Below, piece after piece: positions 56,123 to 64,000 of a DNA stretch of 64,000 nt. Position numbers and translations under genes: made by a program. Position 1 is the first letter of the stretch. The number at the start of each line of letters is the position of its first letter. Below the pieces are notes generated by a model. It had not been told where the DNA came from. It was given only the letters and a program-made list of their open reading frames with translations, and made no database searches. The stretch comes from Christiangramia sabulilitoris (GTDB lineage Bacteria > Bacteroidota > Bacteroidia > Flavobacteriales > Flavobacteriaceae), in the NCBI RefSeq assembly GCF_007050985.1, contig NZ_VHSF01000002.1, positions 620,001 to 684,000 of the forward strand, written 5' to 3'.

Positions 56123-57451
56123 TTACTGCATTCCTTTCATCATCTGCATCATTTTACGGCCACCGCCACCTTGCATCATCTTCATCATTTTACCCATTTG
56201 ATTGAATTGCTTCAGTAACTGGTTCACTTCCTGAACAGATGTTCCGGAACCTTTAGCGATCCTCTTTTTCCTGCTGGCATTTATGATCTTTGGCTCACTT
56301 CTTTCTCCAGGTGTCATTGAATGAATAATAGCTTCAATTCCTTTAAAGGCATCATCATCAATATCCACATCTTTCAGCATTTTTCCTGCGCCCGGGATCA
56401 TTCCAAGAAGGTCTTTCATAGATCCCATTTTCTTGATCTGTTGCAACTGGTTTAGGAAATCATCGAATCCAAAAGCATTCTTAGCGATCTTTTTCTGAAG
56501 CTTTCTTGCTTCCTCTTCATCATATTGCTCCTGTGCTCTTTCAACAAGAGATACCACATCCCCCATCCCCAGAATCCTGTCGGCCATACGGGAAGGATAG
56601 AAAATATCGATCGCATCCATCTTTTCACCGGTACCGATGAATTTGATAGGTTTATTTACTACAGATTTAATTGAGATCGCGGCACCACCACGGGTATCAC
56701 CATCTAACTTGGTAAGGATCACCCCATCGAAATTAAGTCTTTCGTTGAAGGTCTTTGCGGTATTTACAGCATCCTGACCAGTCATGGAATCCACTACGAA
56801 TAAGGTTTCGTGTGGTTGTATTGCTTTATGAATATTTGAGATCTCGGTCATCATCGCCTCGTCTACAGCAAGACGACCCGCGGTATCAATAATCACAACA
56901 TTATGCCCATTTTCTTTCGCATAAGCGATCGCATCTTTAGAAATGGAAACGGGATCCTGATTTCCTTCGTCTGAATAAACCTCAACACCAACCTGCTCTC
57001 CAACTACGTGTAACTGGTTGATCGCCGCCGGACGGTAAACATCACAGGCAACCAAAAGTGGCTTTTTGGTCTTTTTGTTTTTCAGGAAATTCGCCAGTTT
57101 ACCAGAGAAAGTGGTTTTACCACTACCCTGCAGACCAGACATCAGGATTATAGAAGGATTTCCGGAAAGATTAATACCTTCTGCTTCACCACCCATCAAT
57201 TCTGTAAGCTCGTCTTTAACAAGCTTCACCATCAACTGTCCTGGCTTAAGAGTAGTTAAAACGTTCTGTCCAAGAGCTTTTTCCTTTACTGTATTGGTAA
57301 ATTCCTTGGCTATCTTATAGTTAACATCGGCATCAACTAACGCTCTTCTAACCTCTTTAAGACTTTCGGCAACGTTTATTTCTGTAATTTGCCCATGTCC
57401 CTTCAGGACGTGAAAGGCATTATCTAACTTATCGCTTAAATTATCAAACAT
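56123..57451 (-). CDS. ffh: Signal recognition particle protein
   Basis: GTPase that targets nascent inner-membrane and exported proteins together with 4.5S RNA. In 442 residues the G motifs are GLQGSGKTTFSGKLA, DTAGRLAVDEAM and TKLDGDTRGGAA. The C-terminal M domain is Met-rich and ends RKMMQMMKGMQ. The start at 57451 (MFDNLSDKLDNAFHVLKG) matches the family; the frame extends 16 codons further, to 57499. Confidence 0.97.
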   Translation of the reverse strand: MFDNLSDKLDNAFHVLKGHGQITEINVAESLKEVRRALVDADVNYKIAKEFTNTVKEKALGQNVLTTLKPGQLMVKLVKDELTELMGGEAEGINLSGNPSIILMSGLQGSGKTTFSGKLANFLKNKKTKKPLLVACDVYRPAAINQLHVVGEQVGVEVYSDEGNQDPVSISKDAIAYAKENGHNVVIIDTAGRLAVDEAMMTEISNIHKAIQPHETLFVVDSMTGQDAVNTAKTFNERLNFDGVILTKLDGDTRGGAAISIKSVVNKPIKFIGTGEKMDAIDIFYPSRMADRILGMGDVVSLVERAQEQYDEEEARKLQKKIAKNAFGFDDFLNQLQQIKKMGSMKDLLGMIPGAGKMLKDVDIDDDAFKGIEAIIHSMTPGERSEPKIINASRKKRIAKGSGTSVQEVNQLLKQFNQMGKMMKMMQGGGGRKMMQMMKGMQ

Positions 57452-57577
57452 AATCTTTCCTGTGATTTTATTCCATTGCTGCAAAGCAGCGAGTTGCAAA
57501 TTTAATGATTTGAAGCTGAAGTATAAAGTTCATCTTCCAAAATTCATTTCTTTTCAATATAGATGCTGAATTCATTT

Positions 57578-59356
57578 TTACATTCTCTCCGGAACTTCTA
57601 TTCCAAGTAACTTGAATGCCGATTTAATAACATTCGCCACCAATCCTGACAGCTGTACCCTGAAAACCTTTTCCTCTTCATTCTCGATCCCGAGAATCTG
57701 TACATTTTGATAAAATGAATTAAATGATTTGACCAGATCATAGGTATAATTAGCTATTAGCGCCGGTGAATGGTTCTCTGCGGCCAGGGCAATGGTCTCC
57801 GGGAATAATTGCACCTGTTTTATCAATTCTTTTTCCTTTTCATGGAAACTAAAATCTCCTGCAAGATCTGTCGTGGTATCAAATTCAGCTTTTCTAAGAA
57901 TAGACTGAATCCTGGCATAAGTATATTGGATGAAAGGCCCCGTATTTCCTTGAAAATCAACCGACTCTTCCGGGTTAAACAGAATGCGTTTTCTTGGATC
58001 TACTTTTAGTATATAATATTTAAGAGCCCCCAGGCCAATAATTCTATACAGTTCTTCTTTCTCAGAATCTGTATAGCCTTCGAGTTTACCCAGGTCTTCA
58101 GAAATACTCCTGGCTGTTTCAGCCATTTCTTTAATGAGATCATCTGCATCTACAACGGTTCCTTCACGGCTCTTCATCTTACCGCTGGGAAGATCCACCA
58201 TTCCATAACTTAAATGGTAAAGAGATTCTGCCCAGTCGTATCCAAGCTTTTTGAGAATAAGGAACAATACTTTAAAGTGATATTCCTGCTCATTACCCAC
58301 AGTATAAACCATCTGGTTAATATCGAAATCTGCAAATCTCTGGATCGCGGTCCCGATATCCTGAGTCATATAAACTGCAGTACCATCACTTCTAAGAACG
58401 ATCTTTTCGTCAAGACCTTCATCACTAAGATCTATCCAGACACTACCATCTTCTTTTTTGAAGAAAACTCCTTCTTCGAGACCTTTCTGAACGTTATCCT
58501 TCCCTAAAAGATAGGTTTCGCTTTCGTAATAGTTCTTATCAAAATCAACCCCAAGGGCATCGTATGTTTTTTCAAATCCGTCATAAACCCATTGGTTCAT
58601 GGTAGACCATAATTTCACCACTTCAGGATCGTTCGCTTCCCACTTTCTAAGCATTTCCTGGGCTTCCAAGAAAATTGGAGCCTGGGCTTTAGCTTCATCT
58701 TCAGACTTACCTTCCTCCTGAAGCTGAGCGATCTCTTTTTTGTATTCCTGATCGAATTTCACATAGTAATTTCCAACCAGTTTATCGCCCTTCAATCCGG
58801 TAGACTCAGGAGTTTCTCCATTACCAAATTTCTGCCAGGCGACCATAGATTTACAAATATGAATCCCGCGATCATTGATCACCTGCACTTTGTAAACTTC
58901 GTTACCGGCAGCTTTCAGAATTTCAGAAACAGAATATCCTAAAAGGTTATTTCTAATATGTCCAAGATGCAAGGGCTTGTTAGTATTTGGAGAAGAATAT
59001 TCAACCATAATTCCGCTAGCATCGCTTTGCGGAAGCAGGATACCAAAATCTTCACGATCCCTTACATCGTTAAAAAAGTTGATGTAATATTTGTCGCTTA
59101 TCACGATATTCAGAAAGCCCTGGATTACATTATAACCCGCAACCTCATTTACCTCAGCTTCAAGATATTTACCAATATTTTCAGCTAACTGCGCCGGATT
59201 GGTTTTCAGTTGCTTTAGCATTGGGAAAACCACCAAAGTGATATCGCCTTCAAAATCCTTACGGGTAGGTTGAAATTCAATATTTTCAGGTTCCACCCCG
59301 TAATGCTTTTTGACAGCCTCAGTTACTTTAGATGCAAGAATTTGTTCAATATTCAT
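57578..59356 (-). CDS. argS: Arginine--tRNA ligase
   Basis: Class I synthetase for tRNA-Arg. In 592 residues the HIGH motif is HLGH in PNTNKPLHLGHIRNN, the KMSKS-like loop is KMKSREGTVVDADDL, and the C-terminal ends LGIEVPERM. The start at 59356 (MNIEQILASKVTEAVKK) is chosen over the frame start at 59443, because a -7 box (59397-59404) lies between. It is divergent from the small gene at 59468. Confidence 0.97.
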   Translation of the reverse strand: MNIEQILASKVTEAVKKHYGVEPENIEFQPTRKDFEGDITLVVFPMLKQLKTNPAQLAENIGKYLEAEVNEVAGYNVIQGFLNIVISDKYYINFFNDVRDREDFGILLPQSDASGIMVEYSSPNTNKPLHLGHIRNNLLGYSVSEILKAAGNEVYKVQVINDRGIHICKSMVAWQKFGNGETPESTGLKGDKLVGNYYVKFDQEYKKEIAQLQEEGKSEDEAKAQAPIFLEAQEMLRKWEANDPEVVKLWSTMNQWVYDGFEKTYDALGVDFDKNYYESETYLLGKDNVQKGLEEGVFFKKEDGSVWIDLSDEGLDEKIVLRSDGTAVYMTQDIGTAIQRFADFDINQMVYTVGNEQEYHFKVLFLILKKLGYDWAESLYHLSYGMVDLPSGKMKSREGTVVDADDLIKEMAETARSISEDLGKLEGYTDSEKEELYRIIGLGALKYYILKVDPRKRILFNPEESVDFQGNTGPFIQYTYARIQSILRKAEFDTTTDLAGDFSFHEKEKELIKQVQLFPETIALAAENHSPALIANYTYDLVKSFNSFYQNVQILGIENEEEKVFRVQLSGLVANVIKSAFKLLGIEVPERM

Positions 59357-59396
59357 TTTCCTCTGCTTTTTAGCGTATTTCCAGTTATTAAGTGCG

Positions 59397-59404
59397 CAAA
59401 GATA
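59397..59404 (-). promoter_or_regulatory. -7 element of the argS promoter
   Basis: TATCTTTG on the minus strand lies 40 bases before the argS ATG at 59356. A clear TTG at the standard distance upstream was not found. It supports the shorter argS start. Confidence 0.5.
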
Positions 59405-59467
59405 AAAAGAAATGAAGTTTCGGGAGCCAGGCTTTAGCTTCAAATCCTTATATTTAGGAAAAAAGCT

Positions 59468-59893
59468 ATGCTCATTAATATTTCCTATAATCGGCCGGCG
59501 CTTTCAGACAAAATCAATCGCGAAGTGGGTAAACCCTTTACCTTGTTAGAAAGGGTAAAACTTAAGGGGACCGGTTCTCCAAAATTGCAAATTACCCATA
59601 CCAGTATAGATATACATAATTTGTTAGTACTGGATAATAATGCCAATGTTTGTAATGTTGAAATGCGTAATAATGGTATTATCGTAATGTTTCGCTCTTT
59701 ACTGGAAACTTTCGCCCTGATCATTCCTTATTATAAACTGAATATTTATAAAGGGAGAGCTGAAGAATACAGTATATATAAGGATCATCATTTTATAAAG
59801 GTCAAAGCAGATAAACCGGGTATCCATAAATACTTCAAAAAGATCATGGATTATAAGTCTGATAATGCTCCTACACAAATAGAGGATCTTTAA
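59468..59893 (+). CDS. Conserved-looking hypothetical protein
   Basis: A 141-residue protein with no signal peptide or membrane helix (one mildly hydrophobic strand, IIVMFRSLLETFALIIPYYK). It has predicted alternating strands and helices: NREVGKPFTLLERVKLKG, ITHTSIDIHNLLVLDN, YSIYKDHHFIKVKADK, and ends KSDNAPTQIEDL. I recognise no domain. It is divergent from argS over a 111-base gap. Confidence 0.75.
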   Translation: MLINISYNRPALSDKINREVGKPFTLLERVKLKGTGSPKLQITHTSIDIHNLLVLDNNANVCNVEMRNNGIIVMFRSLLETFALIIPYYKLNIYKGRAEEYSIYKDHHFIKVKADKPGIHKYFKKIMDYKSDNAPTQIEDL

Positions 59894-59923
59894 TTTTCCT
59901 TATACAGGAATAGCAGTAGCGCT

Positions 59924-60127
59924 TTATCTTTTATTAAACGCCAGGCCGCCTACCAGGGAAAGTAGCCCAAAAACGATCATCGCATAAGACTGCGTGTTGT
60001 CGCCATGCGCTTCTACCTGAAGTGGGCCGGCATCTATCGAAAATTCGGGGGTCATTAGATCATAAACTCCATATCCAACTAATCCAATTCCTATGATAAG
60101 CAGGACAAATTTCAATACATTATTCAT
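59924..60127 (-). CDS. Small two-helix membrane protein, unknown
   Basis: A 67-residue protein with two hydrophobic segments (about 5-24 and 48-63), separated by a polar loop containing TPEFSIDAGPLQVEAHGDN. The end is AFNKR. Similar in shape to the small membrane protein at 26522 but without sequence similarity. It is convergent with the hypothetical gene at 59468 across 30 bases and divergent from the SDR gene. Confidence 0.65.
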   Translation of the reverse strand: MNNVLKFVLLIIGIGLVGYGVYDLMTPEFSIDAGPLQVEAHGDNTQSYAMIVFGLLSLVGGLAFNKR

Positions 60128-60197
60128 TTAATAAATTTTTATTAATCTGAGGGAAAAGTAGGAATTTAATTTCTAATTTAAGATTCAAATTATTCAA

Positions 60198-61634
60198 ATG
60201 CGCATATTACTTACCGGTGCCAATGGTTATATAGGAATGAGGTTGCTACCTCAACTAATCGAGCAGGGACACGATATAGTTTGCGCAGTTAGAAACCGAA
60301 ACAGGTTTACTTCCAACGAAGAATTAAAGGACAGAGTAGAAATCGTCGAAATTGATTTCCTGAAAGACAACAAAGCTGCTGAGAAAATCAAGAATATAGA
60401 TGTAGCCTACTACCTTATTCACTCCATGACCGGCTCCTCAAGTGATTTTGATAAGCAGGAAGCAGAAGCCGCAGAGAATTTTAATAAAATGATGGCTGAA
60501 ACCACTGTGAAGCAGGTTATCTATCTGAGTGGTATTATAAACGAGGAAAAACTTTCCAAACATCTCAAATCAAGAAAAGCAGTAGAAGAAATCCTGTATA
60601 AGGGTGAATTTAAATTGACCGTGCTTAGAGCAGCAATTATAGTGGGTTCAGGAAGCTCTTCATTTGAGATCATACGTGATCTATGTGAAAAACTACCGGT
60701 CATGGTGACCCCGAAATGGGTCAAAACCAAATGTCAACCTATCGCAATAAGAAACATTATTCAATATCTCACCGGGGTTATAGGCCGTGAAGAATGCTAT
60801 AATAAATCTTTTGATGTTGGAGGCCCTGATGTATTGACCTACCAGGAAATGATGGAGCAGTATGCCGAGGTACGTAAACTAAAATTATGGATCGTCGGCG
60901 TTCCTTTTCTATCGCCTAAATTAAGTTCCTACTGGTTATATTTTGTCACCTCAACTTCTTATAGTCTTGCCCGAAACCTGGTAGACAGCATGTCTGTTGA
61001 AGTGACCACCAGTGACACCCGGCTTCAAGAAATTCTGGGAATCGAGCTTATTCCATATAAAGAAGCGATAAAAATGGCTTTTTTCAAGATCGAGCAAAAC
61101 GAAGTTGTCTCAAGCTGGAAAGACTCCCTGAGCAGCGGAAGGTTTAAAAAAGAATTTAACCGGTACATTCAAATACCCAAATATGGATGCATGCAGGATA
61201 AAAAATCTGTAAAGGTTGAAGATCCTGAAGCCGCACTGGAAAGAGTATGGGCTATTGGCGGGCTTACCGGCTGGTATTACGGAAACTGGTTGTGGAAAGT
61301 GCGCGGATATTTAGATAAACTCGCTGGCGGTGTAGGTTTACGCAGAGGAAGAACCCACCCGAATAAAATATATGCCGGCGATTCGCTTGATTTCTGGAGG
61401 GTTTTATTAGCCGACAAAGAAGAAAAGCGATTATTGTTGTTTGCAGAAATGAAAGTGCCTGGCGAAGCGTGGCTCGAATTTAAAATTGATGAAAATAATG
61501 TTCTGCATCAAAATGCCACCTTTAGACCAAAAGGCCTGGCAGGCCGGGCCTATTGGTATTCCATGTATCCCTTTCATTATTTTATTTTTGAAGGGATGAT
61601 TAACAGGATTGCCAAAGGCAACAAAAAAGACTAG
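60198..61634 (+). CDS. SDR-type NAD(P)-binding protein with DUF2867 domain
   Basis: A 478-residue protein. The N-terminal half is an atypical SDR: ILLTGANGYIGMRLLPQLIE (Rossmann motif TGANGYIG at about 6-13), AYYLIHSMTGSS, and VIYLSGI with a missing canonical YxxxK. The C-terminal half (about 335-475) is DUF2867, with GWYYGNWLWKVRGYLDKLAG, EKRLLLFAEMKVPGEAWLEF and PKGLAGRAYWYSMYPFHYF. The family resembles other SDR-DUF2867 fusions (E. coli YbjT type). Substrate unknown. It precedes the BCCT transporter gene. Confidence 0.92.
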   Translation: MRILLTGANGYIGMRLLPQLIEQGHDIVCAVRNRNRFTSNEELKDRVEIVEIDFLKDNKAAEKIKNIDVAYYLIHSMTGSSSDFDKQEAEAAENFNKMMAETTVKQVIYLSGIINEEKLSKHLKSRKAVEEILYKGEFKLTVLRAAIIVGSGSSSFEIIRDLCEKLPVMVTPKWVKTKCQPIAIRNIIQYLTGVIGREECYNKSFDVGGPDVLTYQEMMEQYAEVRKLKLWIVGVPFLSPKLSSYWLYFVTSTSYSLARNLVDSMSVEVTTSDTRLQEILGIELIPYKEAIKMAFFKIEQNEVVSSWKDSLSSGRFKKEFNRYIQIPKYGCMQDKKSVKVEDPEAALERVWAIGGLTGWYYGNWLWKVRGYLDKLAGGVGLRRGRTHPNKIYAGDSLDFWRVLLADKEEKRLLLFAEMKVPGEAWLEFKIDENNVLHQNATFRPKGLAGRAYWYSMYPFHYFIFEGMINRIAKGNKKD

Positions 61635-61659
61635 CTACTCATTAAACGAAATATTCCAT

Positions 61660-63162
61660 TTGAAGCTGTCTTTCAACTCACTTACTAAGAACAAGGTTTT
61701 TTTAACCTCCGCAGTATTACTGATCCTTAGCTCTGTACTGATCTTTATTTTCACCAATGAGTTTTACAACAGTATTGAAGAGACTTCGCTTTGGGTTAGA
61801 AACTATTTTGGGACTTTCTATCTGTGGCTGGGCTTAGGTTGTGTTCTTTTTTTGCTCTTAGTAGCAATTTCAAAATTTGGCAGGATCAGGTTAGGGAATT
61901 CCCCACCCGAATTTGACAGGCTTTCCTGGATCGCTATGTTATATTCTGCAGGGATGGGAGCCGGCATTTTACTACGTGCAGTACAGGAACCGGTTTATAT
62001 GTTTTTGAATCCGCCTATTGAAACGGGTGAACCACTCGAAATCATTTCTTTGGAATACACCTTCTATCAATGGGGCTTTACCGCCTGGGCATTTTACGGA
62101 CTCTTTGCCCTGGTTATAGGATATTCCATTTTTGTAGATAAAGCTGATATCAGGTTAAGCTCCGGTTTTAACAGCTTTAGCAAGTTACCTTTTCTGCCGG
62201 CTACCATAGACATTCTTACTATTCTCACCACTGTTATTGGCCTTGTCGCGGCGATTGGTCTTGGAACAACCCAGATTGAGGGTGGACTAAGCCATTTAGA
62301 ATCCAAAGAACCAGGCTCCTTAATTCAAAATATGGGATTGGTTTTCATGATTTGCAGCCTCGCTTTTTTATCTGCCTGGGCTGGTGTAAGTAAAGGAATC
62401 AGGAGAATTTCTAACTGGAACATTTATATAACCATCCTGCTGCTTTTATTTGTTTTTGCATATGGAAATATCCCAGAAATCCTGTTAAATTTTTTTAGTT
62501 CTCTTTATCATTATATTGTTGATTTTATTCCTCTGAGCCTTGCTTTTGGAGATTATGATCCGGGAGTTAAATTTCTTACAGACTGGACTTATTATTACTG
62601 GGCATTCTGGCTGGCATGGGCTCCATTCACCGGTATTTTTATCGCCAGAATTTCCCGGGGCAGAACAATAAGGGAGATGATCTTTGGTGTATTACTGATC
62701 CCTTCTCTAGGAAGTTTTTTCTGGTTCAGTGTTTTTGGAACTTCTGCGTTTGAACTAATTGAAAAATGGAAGGTTTATAATAATGAATTTAGCAATGTAT
62801 TCACCTCTATGTTTATTTTCTTCGAAAATTATCCATTACCAATAGTTACAAGCTTTATAGTAATCGTACTACTAATAAGCTTCCTCGTCACTTCAGTGGA
62901 TTCTGCCATTTTTGTTTTGAGCATGTTTACAGATCATGGCAGGAAAGAGCCCCGGAAAAGATTTCGGCTAGCCTGGGCTATTTTAATATTGATTTTTTGC
63001 GAAGCGATCATTGTACTGGGCCATGTCAAACCAAACTCCAATGTACTTACCGCGATGCAAAAATTCCTTATTATTAGCTCATTGCCATTTGCAATTTTCA
63101 GCCTGATCATTATAATGCTGTTCGGCAGAAAACTCTATAGAAGAAGGTCTGAAAAGTTCTAA
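61660..63162 (+). CDS. BCCT-family transporter (betaine/carnitine/choline type)
   Basis: A 500-residue transporter with about 12 membrane helices. The family signature is DWTYYYWAFWLAWAPFTGIF followed by IARISRGRTIRE. In the fourth helix QWGFTAWAFYG keeps Trp, Trp and Tyr at the spacing of the BetP betaine box. The glycine stretch GMGAG is followed by ILLRAVQEP, where Arg replaces the usual aromatic. There is no ATG near the start. TTG at 61660 (KLSFNSLTKNK) is chosen; a TTG at 61609 is in frame but overlaps the SDR gene. Likely compatible-solute uptake, by family. Confidence 0.93.
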   Translation: MKLSFNSLTKNKVFLTSAVLLILSSVLIFIFTNEFYNSIEETSLWVRNYFGTFYLWLGLGCVLFLLLVAISKFGRIRLGNSPPEFDRLSWIAMLYSAGMGAGILLRAVQEPVYMFLNPPIETGEPLEIISLEYTFYQWGFTAWAFYGLFALVIGYSIFVDKADIRLSSGFNSFSKLPFLPATIDILTILTTVIGLVAAIGLGTTQIEGGLSHLESKEPGSLIQNMGLVFMICSLAFLSAWAGVSKGIRRISNWNIYITILLLLFVFAYGNIPEILLNFFSSLYHYIVDFIPLSLAFGDYDPGVKFLTDWTYYYWAFWLAWAPFTGIFIARISRGRTIREMIFGVLLIPSLGSFFWFSVFGTSAFELIEKWKVYNNEFSNVFTSMFIFFENYPLPIVTSFIVIVLLISFLVTSVDSAIFVLSMFTDHGRKEPRKRFRLAWAILILIFCEAIIVLGHVKPNSNVLTAMQKFLIISSLPFAIFSLIIIMLFGRKLYRRRSEKF

Positions 63163-64000
63163 GCTTTGGGCAGGAACACTTCTGCCATCATACATCTGGC
63201 ACTTCCACCACCACAGGTCTCGATGGCATTAATCTCTGAACTTAGAATTTCACAGTGTTTTTCAATTCTATCAAGTTGATCTTCGGTTAGACTTCTATGT
63301 GCCCGGGCGCTCATCACAAGATATTTCTTTCCTCCTTCTCCCTGAACCTGTAACATATTACCGGCGAATTCATGCATTTGTTTTTCAGAAATGGAGATGA
63401 TTTCTTTGCCATCCATTTTAAGATGTTTAAGGACATTTTTTCTTTCCTTTTTATCATCTATAGTATCCAAGCAAATAACCGCAAAATCTTCGGCTATACA
63501 CATAATAACATTGGTATGATATATCGGCAGGCGCTTCCCCTCTACGCTTTGGTAGGCATTAAAAATTACCGGCGTAAATTCAAAATCCTCACAGAATTCA
63601 ATCAAAAGATCTTCATCTGCACGGGGAGAAATAGCACAATATGCCTTCTCATTTTGCCTGTCCAGGATCAAACTTCCTGTACCTTCAAGAAATATATCAT
63701 CTTCCTCTGCAATGGTATAATCTACAATATCGGTAATCTTATAACCCGCATCCTCGAGATCTGAAAAATATTGCAGCCTGCGCTCCTTTCTCCTGTTTTC
63801 AGCGAACATGGGGAATAACGCAACCTGACCATTCTCGTGAAATGACACCCAGTTATTCGGAAAAATACTGTCTGGTGTATCATCTTCAGGAACGTCATCT
63901 ACCACTATTACATTTACTCCAACAGATCTTAGTTTACCAACAAATATGTCGAACTCCTGGGTTGCGATCTCATTGATATTATCACTATCCATTTTCTGCT
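63159..64000 (-). CDS. ctlX: CtlX-like citrulline-utilisation hydrolase, 5' end outside the window
   Basis: A member of the arginine deiminase/DDAH superfamily. The visible 280 codons show SIFPNNWVSFHENGQVALFP, EGTGSLILDR, CAISPRADEDL and a C-terminal active-site Cys in ETCGGGSARCMMAEVFLPKA. The frame stays open through the last base (reading QKMDSDNINEIA), so the true N-terminus lies beyond 64000; the ATG at 63992 is probably internal. The gene name comes from family resemblance recalled from memory, not a search. It is convergent with the BCCT gene, overlapping by four bases. Confidence 0.85.
   Translation of the reverse strand, partial: QKMDSDNINEIATQEFDIFVGKLRSVGVNVIVVDDVPEDDTPDSIFPNNWVSFHENGQVALFPMFAENRRKERRLQYFSDLEDAGYKITDIVDYTIAEEDDIFLEGTGSLILDRQNEKAYCAISPRADEDLLIEFCEDFEFTPVIFNAYQSVEGKRLPIYHTNVIMCIAEDFAVICLDTIDDKKERKNVLKHLKMDGKEIISISEKQMHEFAGNMLQVQGEGGKKYLVMSARAHRSLTEDQLDRIEKHCEILSSEINAIETCGGGSARCMMAEVFLPKA

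Overview
This window is ordinary chromosome from a member of the Bacteroidota, almost certainly a marine-type Flavobacteriia. A Gramella/Christiangramia-like relative is my best guess from gene content and order, but no database was searched. The signs are gliding genes gldB and gldC, a protein with a C-terminal type IX secretion (type B) sorting domain, a fused SecDF, a 13-gene dcw cluster, and promoters of the Bacteroidota form TTG-N17..21-TAnnTTTG rather than -35/-10. Upstream of start codons the sequence is A/T-rich with little Shine-Dalgarno signal.

Layout. 1-6216: the 5' end of a tRNA-Glu leaving the window, proS, an odd Gly/aromatic-rich lipoprotein, a FadL-like outer-membrane protein and a large secreted T9SS substrate. 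6365-11070: folE, cysS, yidD, lgt, a DUF192 lipoprotein and a CPBP protease. 11136-20128: secDF, mdh, a DUF6588-type envelope protein, gyrB and asnB, all on the minus strand. 20384-26725: a DUF2911 protein, queE, a PBP4-type lipoprotein with an LD-carboxypeptidase, a HerA-like ATPase and two small envelope proteins. 26796-42308: the complete minus-strand dcw cluster mraZ-rsmH-ftsL-ftsI-murE-mraY-murD-ftsW-murG-murC-ftsQ-ftsA-ftsZ, opening with a repeat array that looks like the MraZ operator and closing with a hairpin terminator. 42599-49239: an alpha/beta hydrolase, engB, a small CxxC protein, gldC, gldB, nadE, an orphan response regulator and dnaG. 49357-51797: an ECF sigma factor, a membrane anti-sigma-like protein and a coiled-coil outer-membrane protein. 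51929-64000: rluF, VOC, AI-2E, YkvA, folD, a four-helix-bundle cassette, ffh, argS, small unknowns, an SDR/DUF2867 protein, a BCCT transporter and a CtlX-like hydrolase cut by the window end.

How it fits together. Most of the window is cell-envelope growth and housekeeping: peptidoglycan precursor synthesis and septation (dcw; MurE carries the DNPR motif of meso-diaminopimelate types), peptidoglycan trimming (PBP4, LdcA), lipoprotein maturation and export (lgt, yidD, secDF, ffh), and translation (proS, cysS, argS, rluF, engB, tRNA). The genome is compact. Neighbours often share stop/start bases (TAATG, ATGA, TAGTG), and three convergent pairs overlap at their stops. No gene-free stretch exceeds about 300 bases; the longest are 42309-42598, 20129-20383 and 21641-21878.

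I found no CRISPR array, prophage, insertion sequence or defence island, and no clear multi-gene system that is wholly new. The strongest second-look items are: a NarL-type response regulator with Glu at the phospho-acceptor position; a DNA primase whose N-terminal zinc-finger ligands are all missing; the candidate MraZ operator with GTGGTAA boxes; the sigma/anti-sigma/barrel operon; a four-helix-bundle gene cassette with CAGTTGGCAGTT repeats between folD and ffh; and the low-complexity lipoprotein beside proS.
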